A stretch of 64,000 nt of DNA, taken from contig CM062382.1 in NCBI GenBank assembly GCA_031310005.1, forward strand, positions 3,348,001-3,412,000, in the 5' to 3' direction. Positions 37,901-49,770 of the stretch are shown piece by piece. Source of the stretch: Dactylellina haptotyla (Eukaryota; Ascomycota; Orbiliomycetes; Orbiliales; Orbiliaceae). The translations under genes and the position numbers were made by a program. Numbering within the stretch: the first letter of the stretch is position 1; each line of letters opens with the position of its first letter. Under the pieces are notes generated by a model. It was not told the DNA's origin. It ran no database searches and was given only the letters and a program-made list of their open reading frames with translations.

Positions 37901-40900
37901 CGACAGTGTTCCCAACAAATAGTGTGGGCAGTACTATTACTGATGGCTCAGGCACCGTTAGTGTAATTACGTTTGTAGTTCAGCAAGTCGTCACTGTTAC
38001 CACCGGTGGCCCGAGTTCCGGTACCCGTACAGTTTTCCCAACCGACAGTGCAGGTTCCACTATAACCGATGGTTCTGGGACAGTTACTATCGTTATCACT
38101 GCAGTACGCACCACCGCAACCGTTACAACCCTTGGCCCTGTCGGCGGTACAGCGACACGATATCCAACTGATAGTGCGGGTTCCTCGATCACCAATGGAT
38201 CCGGTACTGTCACTATAGTTGTCACACAGGCTGCCGTTACCGTAACAACTTTGGGACCTGTAGTCGGAACTACAACGAAATATCCTACCAATAGTGCTGG
38301 TTCAACCATCACAGATGGCTCAGGCACTGTCAGTATTGTTGTGACCCGTGTTCCCGGCCAGCCCATTACAGAAATTACTACAGGGTCAGTCGCTGGTACG
38401 GCTACCATTTATCCAACAGATAGCAATGGTTCTCCCATTACAGACGGATCCCAGCCTCCCACTATAGTTATTACACAACCTGTTGTCACAATTACGACTC
38501 TTGGCCCCACTGCTGGCACTACGACTAAAGTTCCTACTGATGCGATGGGCTCGACTCTCGCCGATGGGTCCGGCACTATCAGCGTTATTGTTACACGCGT
38601 TCCTAGCCAGCCTGTCACCGTGATCACTCAGGGTCCAGTCGCAGGTACCACTACAAAATACCCAACAGATAGCTCTGGATCTACAATTACGGATGATACG
38701 CAACCTGCTACGGTTTATATTACACAGGCAATAGTAACTGTTACGACTCAAGGTCCTGTGGCTGGTACGACGACCAAAGTTCCTACCGATAGTGCTGGCT
38801 CGACCGTCAGCGACGGATCTGGTACTATCAGTGTTATTATCACTCGCGTTCCCGGTCAACCTGTGACCTTGATCACGCTAGGACCGGTTGCGGGCACGAC
38901 TACCAAGTTCCCAACGGATAGCTCTGGATCTACGATCACTAATGGATCTGAGCCTCCAACTGTGTTTATCACACAAGCCGCCGTCACAGTGGTAACTCCG
39001 GGCCCAATTGCTGGGATCACTACCAGATATCCAACAGACGGCACTGGCGCTACGCTTACGGATGGATCTGGAACAGTCAGTGTCGTTATTACCCAGGTTA
39101 TAATCACTGTTACCACTCAAGGTCCTGTGGCCGGCACCTCTACCAAGTATCCAGTCAACGCTGCCGGGTCTACTCTTACGGATGGCTCTGGTACTATCAG
39201 TGTTGTGGTAACCCGAGTTCCTATTCAACCTATAACGGTTATTACACAAGGACCTGTTGCCGGAACGGCTACTAGGTATCCTACCGATAGTGCTGGTAAT
39301 CCGATTACTGATGGATCCGGCGCCGATCCTGCCACTATTGTTATCACGCAGGCGGAGGTTACTGTTATCACGCCAGGCCCAGTGGCCGGTACCACTACCA
39401 GATACCCAACAGACAGCACTGGCGCTACACTTACGGATGGATCTGGGACAATTAGCATCGTTATTACCCATTACTTACTGGCACCACTTAGCCGCACAGC
39501 TGAGCTATCACACTTGAGTATCCAGTTCCAGTTGACGGTGCCGGTTCTACTCTTACGAATGGCTCCGGTACTATAAGTGTTGTGGTCACTCGGGTTCCTG
39601 GTCAGCCAGTGACGGTTATTACAACTGGAGCTGTTGCTGGTACTACTACAAGATTTCCTACGAATAGCGCTGGGTCTGTCATTACAGATGGGTCTGGTAC
39701 CGAGCCCGCGACTGTTATCATCACCCAACCAGTGGTAGTCACAGTTATGCCAGGACCAGTGGCTGGCACTACCACCAAGTATCCTACTAACAGCGTAGGC
39801 TCTACCATCACCGACGGTTCAGGTACTATCAGTATTGTCATTACTCAGGCAATCGTCACTGTTACTGAGACGGGAGCTGTGGCTGGTACAACTACTAAAT
39901 ATCCAACAAATGCTTCTGGTTCAACTATTACCGATGGATCTGGCACTATCAGCGTTGTTATCACTCGCGTGCCCGGTTCGCCTTTGACGGTCATCACACC
40001 TGGTCCGACAGCTGGTACTACTACTAGATACCCAACAGACAGTGCAGGATCCATTATCACGGATGGGCCGGATGGCTACACGGTAGTTATCACACAGTTA
40101 GCTGTGACCGTAATAACTACTGGTCCCGTAGCTGGAACCACTACTAAAGTACCAGTTGATGGTAATGGTGCAACCCTCACTGATGGTTCCGGCACCGTTA
40201 GTGTCATTATTACTCAGCCTGTTGTGATTATTACCACCCAGGGGCCCGCCCCAGGGACGACAACCAAGCTTCCAGTCGATGGTGCTGGCTCAACGATCAC
40301 AAACGGATCCGGTACCATTACTGTGATAATCACAGAGACCGTAGCCCAGCCTACTGCCACAGTCACAAGTGTAGGAACAAGTGCTTTCACTACGACATTA
40401 TTTCCAACTGGTAGTACCGGCACTGTCTCCGTCATCGAATATCTCAGCAATCCTATCACCACAGTCTTAGCTGCTGCTACGGGTAGTCCACCATCGGTCT
40501 ACGATACTACAATCTACCCAGAGCCAACAGTTCCTCCAGGTACAATTACACTTTTGAGATATGTTACGCGCCCAACCACCACTTTAGTTCAATATACGAC
40601 CGGCAGTACGTTTGTGACTACAATTTTCCCTTCGAACACTGCGGATCCCATATCGCCCCCCGTTAGTGTTATCACTTATCTTACTCAAACAATTGTCACG
40701 GTCACCACTCGAGGGCCTGTTGCCGGAAGTACAACTCGGTACCCGACTGATACCAATGGAAATACTATCACCGATGATACAGGTACAGTTACCGTCGTGA
40801 TAACGGCTGTTTCAAACGCGCCGGTTACGAGAATAACGACGGGTCCAATTGCGGGCACCACTTCGCAGTTCCCAACTGATAGCTCCGGATTAACCATTAC

Positions 40901-43900
40901 CGATGGCTCCGAACCCGTTACCGTCGTCGTAACCCAAGCCGTAGTCACAGTTACGACTCCAGGCCCAATAGCCGGAACCACGACACAATACCCGACCGAT
41001 GGCTCTGGATCTACTCTAACCAATGGCTCTGGGACTATTAGTGTTATCGTCACTGAAGTCGGTGGATATGGAGAGGTTACTACCGTTGTGACACCTGGGC
41101 CTGTTGCTGGTACTACCACGATATTCCCCACGGATAGCAACGGTTCCACCATTACCGACGGAAGTGAGGGTACTATCAGCATTGTCGTCACCCAAGTTGT
41201 TGTAACGATTACTACAATTGGCCAGGTAGCCGGTACCACCACCAGGTATCCGACAGACGGCTCTGGTGCTACTATCACCGATGGCTCTGGAATAATAAGC
41301 GTCATAGTCACAAAAGTTGCTCTACCAACTGTGACAGTCGTCACGCCTGGTCCAATGTCTGGTACCTCAACGATTCAACCAACCGACAGCAATGGATCCA
41401 CGATTTCTGATGGAACTGCATCCATTATAATCACGATACCAGTCACAACAATCATAACCACTGGCAATCCAGCTCTCCTGACGACAATATTCCCGGCTTC
41501 AGATGCTATCCCTCCACTCACAATCACCATCCTTGACCGCAGGGCCCAAGCCACTACCACTGTTACTGTTCCTGCCATCACTGCATACACGTCTACCTTG
41601 TTTCCGACGAATGCAGCCGGTTCCACTATTACCGATGCCTCCGGCACCTTTACTGTGGAGATCGGTGTCCCAGCAGCTGTTACGACTACTACCCTCACCA
41701 GGGTTGGAAGTAGTGTACTAACGACAACAGTGTTCCCCACTGACAGTTCTGGATCCACTATCACCAACTCAGGCACTGTTAGTGTCATTGCATTTATCAC
41801 ACAGCCCATTATTACTATCACAAGAGTAGCCCCAAGCGCGTCAATCACTACAGTTTTCCCAACCGATAATACTGGATCCACCATTACAGACGGTTCTGAC
41901 ACGATCACTGTGATTGATTACGTTCCCCAATCAACAGTCACAGTTACTCGAATTGGAATCAGTGACTATATTACTACGGTTTATCCAACGAACGCTGCTG
42001 GTAGCACTATCACGGATGATTCTGGCACTGTGACAGTCATTGACTTCAATCTTCAAGCGGCTGTTACTATCACACAGCCCGGTGCTACTGACTCTACGAC
42101 TACTTTGTTCCCTACGGACAACGCCGGAAGCACGATAACTAACGAATCTGGTACGATTACCGTGATCCATTTCCAGGGCCCTGGAACTACCACTGTGACG
42201 CTTGTTGGTACCGGTGCTTCGACCACAACAATTTTACCCACGGCCTCCGTTGGCGGTACCATTAGTGTTATTCAATATGTCACAGTTCCGTTTACCACCG
42301 TTACTAGCATTGCTATCAGTAGCTATCTCAGCACTATTTACCCCAATCCTACGGATATCGGTGCCACGGCTACTGTGATTCAGTTCAAGCCTTCAGACCT
42401 TCCGGACACTTCCTGCCAAAACAACGGAATGGAAGTGGCGATTTTCTCTAATCCATTTATTGATTCGGCAGCGAATGTAGGCGGAAACTATCAATGGTTT
42501 GAATATTTCAAGACCAGAATGCCCTACAGTAATAAGACTACCGACGTCTTAGGTCTTCAATCTCCTGAAAATGGCACAAGTCCTCATGGCTTCGTAGTTC
42601 AAGGCAATACAGATCCGAATGATCCGTATAGTTACACCTACGTTCTACAGTACCGCGGCTACTTTTATGCACCCAAAGATACTACATATACCTTCAAAAT
42701 ATCTACCGCGGATAATGATGCTGCTATCTGGGTTGGGGATCTTGCTTACAGCGGATGGACGAGGGCAAATGCACAAGCTATATCTTCCTTGACTTCGATC
42801 ACTCCTAGGGAGTCTTCCGAGGGGAATGTCACAATCTCCCTTACTGCGGGTTCTTACACTCCAATAAGGGTATGGTACGGCAATACCGGGGCAGTCGTAT
42901 CGTATAAATTTGAGATTACCGATTCCGATGGGAACTACTATGTCAGATATGGCGTTCCGACTAAATATCTAGTCGGAAGTGCTTGTATTGACACGCTTGG
43001 AAAGAGCTTCCCTCCATGGGGTCAAGAAGACATTGAATTTGCAAATCATGCACCGCTAGATACCACTTGTGACAATGACGGCATAGAGGTCGCTATCTTC
43101 AAGTCCCCGTACCTAACCAGCACCGGGTATTCGAAACAGGCCGATTATGGATTGTATGGTATTCAAACTTTTGAGTACTGGAAAACTCAGCTACCTTATA
43201 ACCAGACTCGCACCAAGACACTCGGAATCGGGCCTAGTAACTTTACAATGCCGCACGATTTCCCGCTGCAGGCTAATACCGATCCCAGTGTTCCGGATGC
43301 TTGGGCGTACGCTTTAAACTACCGAGGTTACTTTTACGCTCCAATATCTTCCGTTTATACTTTTAAAATCGACCTTGCGGATAATGTTGCCGCTTTATGG
43401 ACGGGCAGTGTGGCATATAGTGGTTTCAATATCACAAACGCCGATGGCGTATCCGAATTAGTTTCTATTACCCCTTCAGTGGTCTATACATCGGGCTTAA
43501 AGACATACTATCTAGCAGCCGGTACTTATTTACCTCTTAGACTTATAATAGCAAACTACGGCGGACCGGCCAACTATAAATTTGAAGTTGTCGGCCCAGA
43601 TGGTACAAAGTATGTCGAGTATGGTATACCATCACCATATCTCGTTTCAAATGCTTGCAATGGAACTATAGCGAAGGAGTACCCACCATATGGCGCTGAA
43701 GATATCGAATACGAGAATGCTGCTCCTATCGACCTAACCTGTGGTAACGAAGGTATCGCTGTTGCCATTTACAATTCGCCCTTTAAAGTCAGCACTGCCA
43801 GTCCAGGCGGAGATGGGGACTCATTCACAACTGGTGTCAATGACTTCACATATTGGAAAGATAAGCAACCCTACAACCAAACTCTCGTTACAGCATTGGG

Positions 43901-44390
43901 TATGGATTTCTATTTGCCTGCCGACTACTCTATGCCGCATGGCTTTCCACCTCAAGGTTCTACCAACCCTAGTGACCCTGACGCTTTCACGTATACGCTG
44001 AATTTCCGCGGTTACTTCTACGCCCCTAAATCAACAGTATACACAATGAGAGTCTTCCGCGCCGACAACGTGGCAGCTTTATGGACCGGAAATTTAGCAT
44101 ATCGCGGATTTAACAAGGGTAATGCTGATGGAGTATCTCGATTAACCGCAATTACTCCTATCGTTACCTTTACCTCGGCTTCGCATCCGTATTATTTGCC
44201 CAAGGGAACATACTTCCCAATACGATTTATTCTGGCTAACTATGGTGGACCTGCTGCTTACTCCTTTGAGATTCAGGATCCCGAGGGTAATTACTACGTG
44301 CAGTATAAGAATGCGACGCAGTACTTGGTATCAGGTCCATGTAACTCAACTTTGGGACAAGACTTTGACGCATTCGGGTCAGAACAATAG
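34978..44390 (+). CDS. giant secreted Thr-rich repeat adhesin with three GLEYA domains
   Basis: A cell-surface or matrix protein of about 3,064 residues, probably mediating adhesion or flocculation. Exons are 34978-35354, 35444-35568, 35639-39459 and 39519-44390; the last intron (59 nt, weak GTTATT donor) is inferred because the frame shifts there. The signal peptide MRFTGVIVQALLVSLALAG is followed by a Cys/Lys/Thr-rich head, a Kex2-like LLKR site near residue 157, then about 53 tandem repeats of about 40 residues. Each has a core like YPTDSxGSTITDGSGTISVV and a TVTTxGPVAGTTT arm, and would be heavily O-glycosylated. Three GLEYA-type lectin domains end the protein (about 2403-2610, 2621-2835 and 2845-3064), each with an RGYFYAP strand, a DNxAALW-like turn and conserved Cys near both ends. 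There is no hydrophobic GPI tail, so attachment would be non-GPI, or the protein is shed. GLEYA binding of sugars is known for yeast Flo proteins; the ligand here is unknown. Confidence 0.85.
35960..42390 (+). repeat. about 53 tandem 120-nt coding repeats
   Basis: By counting the YPTD-like cores I find about 29 units before and 24 after the frame shift near 39.5 kb, with a mean unit of about 121 nt. Early units (to about 37.9 kb) are diverse and contain an I-x-Y-V-T-Q link; the middle block (about 38.0-40.3 kb) is far more uniform, with a higher-order pair alternating a TRVPGQPVT link and a TQ link. Units after 41.4 kb diverge again. This gradient suggests recent expansion or gene conversion of the centre. 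The antisense strand is also open over long stretches because of the codon pattern. Confidence 0.85.
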
Positions 44391-44728
44391 TATTATTTAC
44401 TATCATCTTCCATTTATTTAAACTAGCAAAGATTTTTTGTATATATCTTTTTAATTTAGTTATTTCAATTGATAAACGTTTTGGTTTCTAAGAAGTGTGA
44501 AGAGTGGATTGCAGATTATCACTCCAAACCAGCCCATATAAATTTCAGTTAATTGCTATTCTAGATATCTAGATATCGATGCTAATAGCAATGAGACTTG
44601 CTATAAATGTAAACCAGATTTTGGTGCAGCTTCACGAGTTTGACCTCTTGAATGGATTACTTTCTATATTTCCGTGATACTTCCACTAGGTACGTGAAAA
44701 CGCTAGCATTCGCCTCTAAATCAGATAA
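44391..44728. other. spacer between convergent genes
   Basis: A 338-base AT-rich gap shared by the 3' ends of the adhesin gene and the cysteine-rich gene. No feature beyond likely 3' UTR sequence was seen. Confidence 0.4.
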
Positions 44729-45511
44729 TCAAATAAATACAACATGCAAAAAAAAATAAGAAAGAAAGAAATTGAATAAATTGAATAAAATTAGATTTTT
44801 AAACTCGACCGCGGTTTGTCTTTGTGCCGAAGAGGAGGCATTTGTTGTCGGAGTGGGCGTGGGCGGCTCTAACTGAAAGCTGAACCCTGGCAAAATATGG
44901 ACTGGAGTATAATTCTCACAGCTTTGAAATGTGCAACAGTATGGGACCAATGTAGTCAGATTGTGATAACAGTCGTACCCATTGTCACACCAGGTACCTA
45001 TACAGAAAAAAATTATTCATATTGGATATTAATAAACCAATGAACGGATAGTCGAACCTTGGGTGGGACTACCGCAGCAATTCGAGCCCTCTGGGATGCA
45101 ATTGATCCCGCAGCAGATGTAACCGGTCTGGCAGCAGCCCTGATCACAGCAATTTTGGGTAATGTCGCAAAACTCTGATATTTCGAATGGCAGCGTGATT
45201 ATAGTGAAATTATTAGCCTTCACGATTGTGTGATAGTTCTGAGGTTCTGACTAGCTATGCATCTTACCGCCGTTGTCGCAGCATTTAGAGGAGTCCGAGT
45301 GGGGGCCTTTATAATCTTTACAGGAACCTTCCGTCTGGGGAAACGGTGACCTTCCTAGAAGCGGTCTATGCGAAGAGCCCCAGAATCGCTCGCTGGAGCT
45401 ACAGTTGGAGAGGGTTTCCTGTATTTCGCCGTCTGGTGCGCCGGCTTGTCCAATGCAGACAGAATATGGAACCAAGAAGAATATCGCATAGATAGGGAGC
45501 AGATTGAACAT
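44729..45511 (-). CDS. cysteine-rich secreted protein, probably GPI-anchored
   Basis: A 209-residue protein of no recognised family. Exons are 45511-45268, 45174-45058 and 44997-44729, with all phases closing. A signal peptide comes first (MFNLLPIYAIFFLVPYSVCI). Next is a spaced cysteine module built from KCCDNGG, NCCDQGCCQTGYICCG, SNCCG and TWCDNGYDCY, about 18 cysteines in under 90 residues. A Pro/Thr linker follows (PPTPTPTTNASSS), and a hydrophobic tail of about 20 residues with no charged end (ILFNLFNFFLSYFF) looks like a GPI-attachment signal, with the SSS/NAS region as candidate cleavage site. CC-rich modules of this kind occur in fungal cell-wall and chitin-binding-like proteins, but the spacing does not match hevein or CFEM domains. 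It converges on the giant adhesin 338 bp away. The second donor, GTTCGA, is weak. Confidence 0.7.
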
Positions 45512-46063
45512 GGCGGTATATATGCGTTCCAAAAAACTGAAACAAAAGGTTATTTTCCCGATCAGGTCGAATAAACGCCGAATATTACATTGCCGTAGTT
45601 TACGGGTTTGGGTGAATGCGTCTGGAAACGAGACCAGGTTAATTAATGCTGTGTGTCCCGCTCGGATTCTAACCAGCCAAGTGATCGCGAAACAACGCCA
45701 ACAGCGGCCAGCTTTATCTCCCAATATCAGAAATCCAGGCAGAGGAAAGGACTAGGCTCCTAGAAGCATCGTCTGAGGATTAAACAGTGAACCGGATGCA
45801 TTATCAACTGCGATTTCAGTTGGACATCGTTTGACCCAGAAAGGGGCAATTTAACCCGCAAGCAGGGTGCGTAACGTCTTGGCTGCGTTAAGGTGCCTGA
45901 TTCTTTGACGGCCTGCAACACAAAGAGCCCGACCGAGGTGTTGCTGGAGCGCGTCTCCCTTCTAACCCAAACATCAACCAGCATGTTCTCCACGCTGCCC
46001 CAGATAGCACCAACTTCTCAAATACATTCCGTTGGCGGCACTGTTGCCTAAGAGTTCTGCGAT
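45512..46063. other. intergenic between divergent genes
   Basis: Shared promoter space of the cysteine-rich gene (leftward) and the AT-hook gene (rightward). Open frames here are extensions of the real genes. No motif stands out. Confidence 0.4.
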
Positions 46064-47839
46064 ATGGCTACCCGAAATAACACGACGATGTCTAGAATGA
46101 GATTGTCAAGAGATCATAGGGCGAAGATTTTGACTGAGCCTCTGACGCCGCAAGAATGGATGGATTTCAGTGTGGGCATCCACAAAGAGCCTGAACCAGA
46201 ACATCTTCGTTTTCAAGGTTCGTGGAATTTTTCACTGATGCAACAAGCTGCGCACAGCATGTGGAAGAGAAATGAACGGGAAGGCGAAATCATATCACCC
46301 GGGTTGATCAATACCACTGAAAATGCTACAACGGATAGTAAAATCAATGTCGAATTTGACCAGGCTGCTCTTCCTTCTTCGCCGGGCTCCGAGATTCTAA
46401 CAGAAGGAAGGGGAAGAAAGAGGAAAACAATAGACTACAGTTACTCAGTTTTCGCCCTTGGGTTGGATGCTGAAGATTATGAAGGCGAGCCAGAGACACG
46501 AGGGCGGCAGCGGCATGAGTTAGAATCTCCCTCAAACCATTTGGATGAAGGAGAGAGGGTTTTTACTCCTAAGGCTAATAAACAAGAGAAGCAACAGCTT
46601 TTGCTGAACGAGAAGGACGGTATTCAAAAGCCGCCATATTCCGGAAAAAGACGTGGGAGGCCGCCAAAGAGACCTCAACCGGATGGTCTTCATAGTGATG
46701 ATGTGGCGAAGGGGAATCCTTTGACGTCTAATCTTCCAGTTAGCTCGCCTGCAGCCTCGCAGCAGCAAAAGAGAAGACGTGTGTTTATGAACCCTGAAAA
46801 GCAAGTACAGGCCATAGATCTGTCAGAATGTGTGTCCTCCGCGCAAAACGAGCCTACTATCGGGACCGCAAGTCATAGTCCAGTCGCTGGCCCGCAAAAT
46901 ATTATATCTGGAGACATTGATGAACCTGCTGGTGTACCTTTGGATCTGTCAAGTATCTTCAGAACCTTCCAAACTACACCCAGTCGCGCTCTCATATCTC
47001 CAGACCGGAGCCATACAGAGGTCTTGTCGTCTATGGGACCGCCGCCTTCTCCCCGCGTCAATGATTCTGCAAGCCCCGGGGATTCAAGTTCCGGTTGGGC
47101 AACCGTATACTCGGATGATGACGATACCGCTCCTAACCCGGCAGGGTTCTTACAGCTAACCGATTTGCACTACGGAATTAAAGCCACTATACCCCCCGTG
47201 CCTGAGTATTTTAGTCGCCGTGATCATATCAGCCGGCTCATTGGGGGTAACACAAGGAGCTTATGGTGTCCCATCGGCAAACCGAAGCCTAACGCCCCGA
47301 TCCAAACGAAAGGCTATGTGGCGATCCAGCCGGCATGGAACCCTCGCGCGCCTAAGCGAGCAGGGGAGAACGGCAGTATAATGCAGCTGGGGAATTCCGG
47401 ACTGGAAAACATCACGCCTCTGCTGCCTGAATTTCCTGTTTTTGTCGCCCGAGGTAGAAACCAATGGGAGTACTGCGGACAATACACAATGAACAAGGAT
47501 TTGCATTCAAATACAGAATTCACCGACCGCGAACGGGAGGCGTACTTACCCAAGCGGTTGGTAGACTACTGGGGGCAACAGATTATAGACAAAAAGTTTG
47601 GGTGGGCGAAGGAGGTGTTTATGGAGCGGGGGAAGGTAGCTGAACGGGATTGGGAAGAAGCCTTGCAGACGCAGAACGTCGAACTGGCGACTAGGATGAT
47701 TGAGGATGGGACGATACCAATGTTCTGGATACACTTGCAATGCGTGGGATTCCATCGAGGACTCTATGACGCCTTGGTGGGGGAGAAAGTCAAGGGCGCC
47801 TCGGTGTTTATTTATATTCCACCCGCCGAGGAGTCGTAG
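46064..47839 (+). CDS. AT-hook protein with DUF6697-like domain
   Basis: A single exon of 591 residues, probably nuclear. After an N-terminal region with a conserved-looking PLTPQEWMDFS there is a long low-complexity, charged middle containing a perfect AT-hook (KRRGRPPKRP, about residues 195-204), which binds the minor groove of AT-rich DNA, and further basic clusters (RGRKRK, QKRRR). The C-terminal 200 residues form a folded, Trp-rich domain beginning near YFSRRDHISRLIGG and including LWCPIGKP, PVFVARGRNQWEYCGQY and PMFWIHLQCVGFHRGLYDAL. I believe this is the fungal domain called DUF6697; I know of no biochemical role for it. The combination suggests a chromatin-associated or DNA-binding function. 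The start is the first ATG, and no introns are needed. The neighbours are unrelated. Confidence 0.7.
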   Translation: MATRNNTTMSRMRLSRDHRAKILTEPLTPQEWMDFSVGIHKEPEPEHLRFQGSWNFSLMQQAAHSMWKRNEREGEIISPGLINTTENATTDSKINVEFDQAALPSSPGSEILTEGRGRKRKTIDYSYSVFALGLDAEDYEGEPETRGRQRHELESPSNHLDEGERVFTPKANKQEKQQLLLNEKDGIQKPPYSGKRRGRPPKRPQPDGLHSDDVAKGNPLTSNLPVSSPAASQQQKRRRVFMNPEKQVQAIDLSECVSSAQNEPTIGTASHSPVAGPQNIISGDIDEPAGVPLDLSSIFRTFQTTPSRALISPDRSHTEVLSSMGPPPSPRVNDSASPGDSSSGWATVYSDDDDTAPNPAGFLQLTDLHYGIKATIPPVPEYFSRRDHISRLIGGNTRSLWCPIGKPKPNAPIQTKGYVAIQPAWNPRAPKRAGENGSIMQLGNSGLENITPLLPEFPVFVARGRNQWEYCGQYTMNKDLHSNTEFTDREREAYLPKRLVDYWGQQIIDKKFGWAKEVFMERGKVAERDWEEALQTQNVELATRMIEDGTIPMFWIHLQCVGFHRGLYDALVGEKVKGASVFIYIPPAEES

Positions 47840-48137
47840 TTGCGGACCAACATCTTGACGGGATCGTTTTAACTTCTTCGAGCGAGCCTGCACTTTTAAC
47901 TAGCTAATAGAATTCAAGAATGCTCATTTGGGAGCCCGCTGTGGTATTTTTGGTGTTGCTCGCGTCCCAGCCGAATCCGTCGTCATTGTTCGTTTAGCTA
48001 ACAATAATACCCTGACTCGCCATCGCCTTCAAAACACCATCCATTATTCTGCGCACGATTCTCCAACCATCTTCACGACTTCGTCGCCATAACCCGAGAA
48101 GCTTCTCAACTAGCTCTCCTGGAACTCTTCTCACAAG

Positions 48138-49451
48138 ATGCCGCCCGCTGATCCTAATAGCAAGTCATCAGCGCCTGCAGTCGACCGCCCAACTCATAAC
48201 TTCCGCTTCACCTCGCAGAACGAAACACTTGAAGATGTCCTGAAATCCCAAACCGTCGGTCTTGTCCACCTTTCCGACTTCAAAAAACGGCGCGCCGAGC
48301 TTCTCGAACAGAAGGAGCGCGAGGCTGCGAATGCCAATCAATCGGCCCCCGGGTCGGCTGGCGGCAGTCGCGCAGGCAGTGTTGGCAGTGATGGGTGAGG
48401 ACCCCTTCCTTCTCCCCTTGTGCTTCTCGTGCAACGCTCAATCAAAGGACTTCGAGTCATAACTACCCCCCAGAGAAGAATTCATACATCTGAGAACAGG
48501 ACTAACAAGATTAGGAACGTAAAGCCCCCGGCAGCGAAGAAGCGCAAGAAGACCGCGACGTCACGTGGCCTCCTCTCCTTCGATGACGGTGACGACGATT
48601 CCTCGGCTCCACCTTCGATAGCCCCATCTCCGTTACCAACATCAGCTAAATCATCTCGTGGCAATACACCTGCGGCCGCTACGTCTACGCCTCCCCCGGA
48701 GAATGCTGCCGGTGAGAGCAACGGCGAAGGTGGACAATCTTATGGAAACTTCCCTTCGAAACGGAAATTCAATACCAACCTCCCCGCCCCAACCATCCTC
48801 ACCAAGGCCTCGTTGCGCAAAGAAGCCGAAATGCGCGAGTCCCTTCGGAAGGAGTTCAACAAGCTACAAGAACAAATCCGAAATGAGGAAATCTCCATCC
48901 CTTTCGTCTTCTACGATGGTACAAACGTGCCCGGTGGGGAGTGTAAGATGAAGAAGGGCGAAGCGGTATGGCTATTCTTGGAACGTGCCAGGAGAACGAG
49001 AGGTCTGTGGCATCGGGTCAGTGTAGACGATCTGATGTTTGTCAGAGGAGAAATTATTATTCCACATGTAAGTACCCCCAACGAGTAAAACTTGTTTCGC
49101 CTCATTCCAGCTGCTAACGAAGCGTCTCTCATCTAATAGCACTACGAATTTTACTATTTTATCGTCAACGGCACAGTTGGACCCCATGGCAAGCTGTTCG
49201 ATTATCCCTCCGCTTTAACGCTCAAAGATGGTAAAATCGATGATTCATCAGCGGCCCAGAAAGAGAAGGGGAAGAAGGCGGATGACAAGCCACCAGATGA
49301 TCCGACGGTGACGAAAGTTGTAGACAGACGGTGGTATGAACGGAACAAGCACATCTTCCCTGCTAGTATGTGGGAAACCTTCGATCCGAACAAGGACTAC
49401 GCGAATATGATCCGAAGGGACAAGTCCGAAAACTCTTTCTTTTTCAGCTAG
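48138..49451 (+). CDS. XAP5: XAP5/FAM50 family nuclear protein
   Basis: Exons 48138-48394, 48515-49067 and 49140-49451 join in frame to 373 residues, about the family size. The N-terminus is polar with a helical FKKRRAELLEQKEREA segment; next comes a basic stretch with a bipartite-looking nuclear signal (KKRKK), an acidic/Ser patch (FDDGDDDSS), then the XAP5 domain: PFVFYDGTNVPG, LFLERAR, DDLMFVRGEIIIPHHYEFYY and the closing DRRWYERNKHIFPASMWE. The human homologue FAM50A is linked to spliceosome function, and fission yeast Xap5 to chromatin and noncoding transcription, so a nuclear role in RNA or chromatin is expected. The second intron falls inside the most conserved block (IIIPH/HYEFYY), which confirms its position. 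Confidence 0.93.
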
Positions 49452-49770
49452 CAGTGTATAGTAATCAGGAGTTTAGAATTTGGCATAATGAGTAGCTAGC
49501 GGATAGCTATATATTCCCAGCCTCAATAGAACTTTTATGGGCAACTAGTTCAAATATATGTCAGCAATGCAGAAATATGACAAGCCATACCAATATCGAC
49601 CACAGGGTTCTTTGATCCCGCTAGTCTACATTCTAAATGACACTATCGTACATATTATCCCTTGTGCGTATGGAAGTACTTTTGGGTGTTACAAATTCCG
49701 CCATAGCGCCATCCAACCGGTGTGAAAATGAAGTACCTTACATGAATCTTCTAGATGAGGTTTAAAAACA
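49452..49770. other. spacer between convergent genes
   Basis: About 320 bases between the XAP5 and TYW1 stop codons. It holds their 3' UTRs; nothing else was seen. Confidence 0.4.

Noticed and set aside
36507-41908. Many long minus-strand open frames inside the adhesin gene
   Set aside because: They follow from the biased Thr/Val/Ser codons of the repeats, lie exactly antisense to the array and have only repetitive Val/Thr content.
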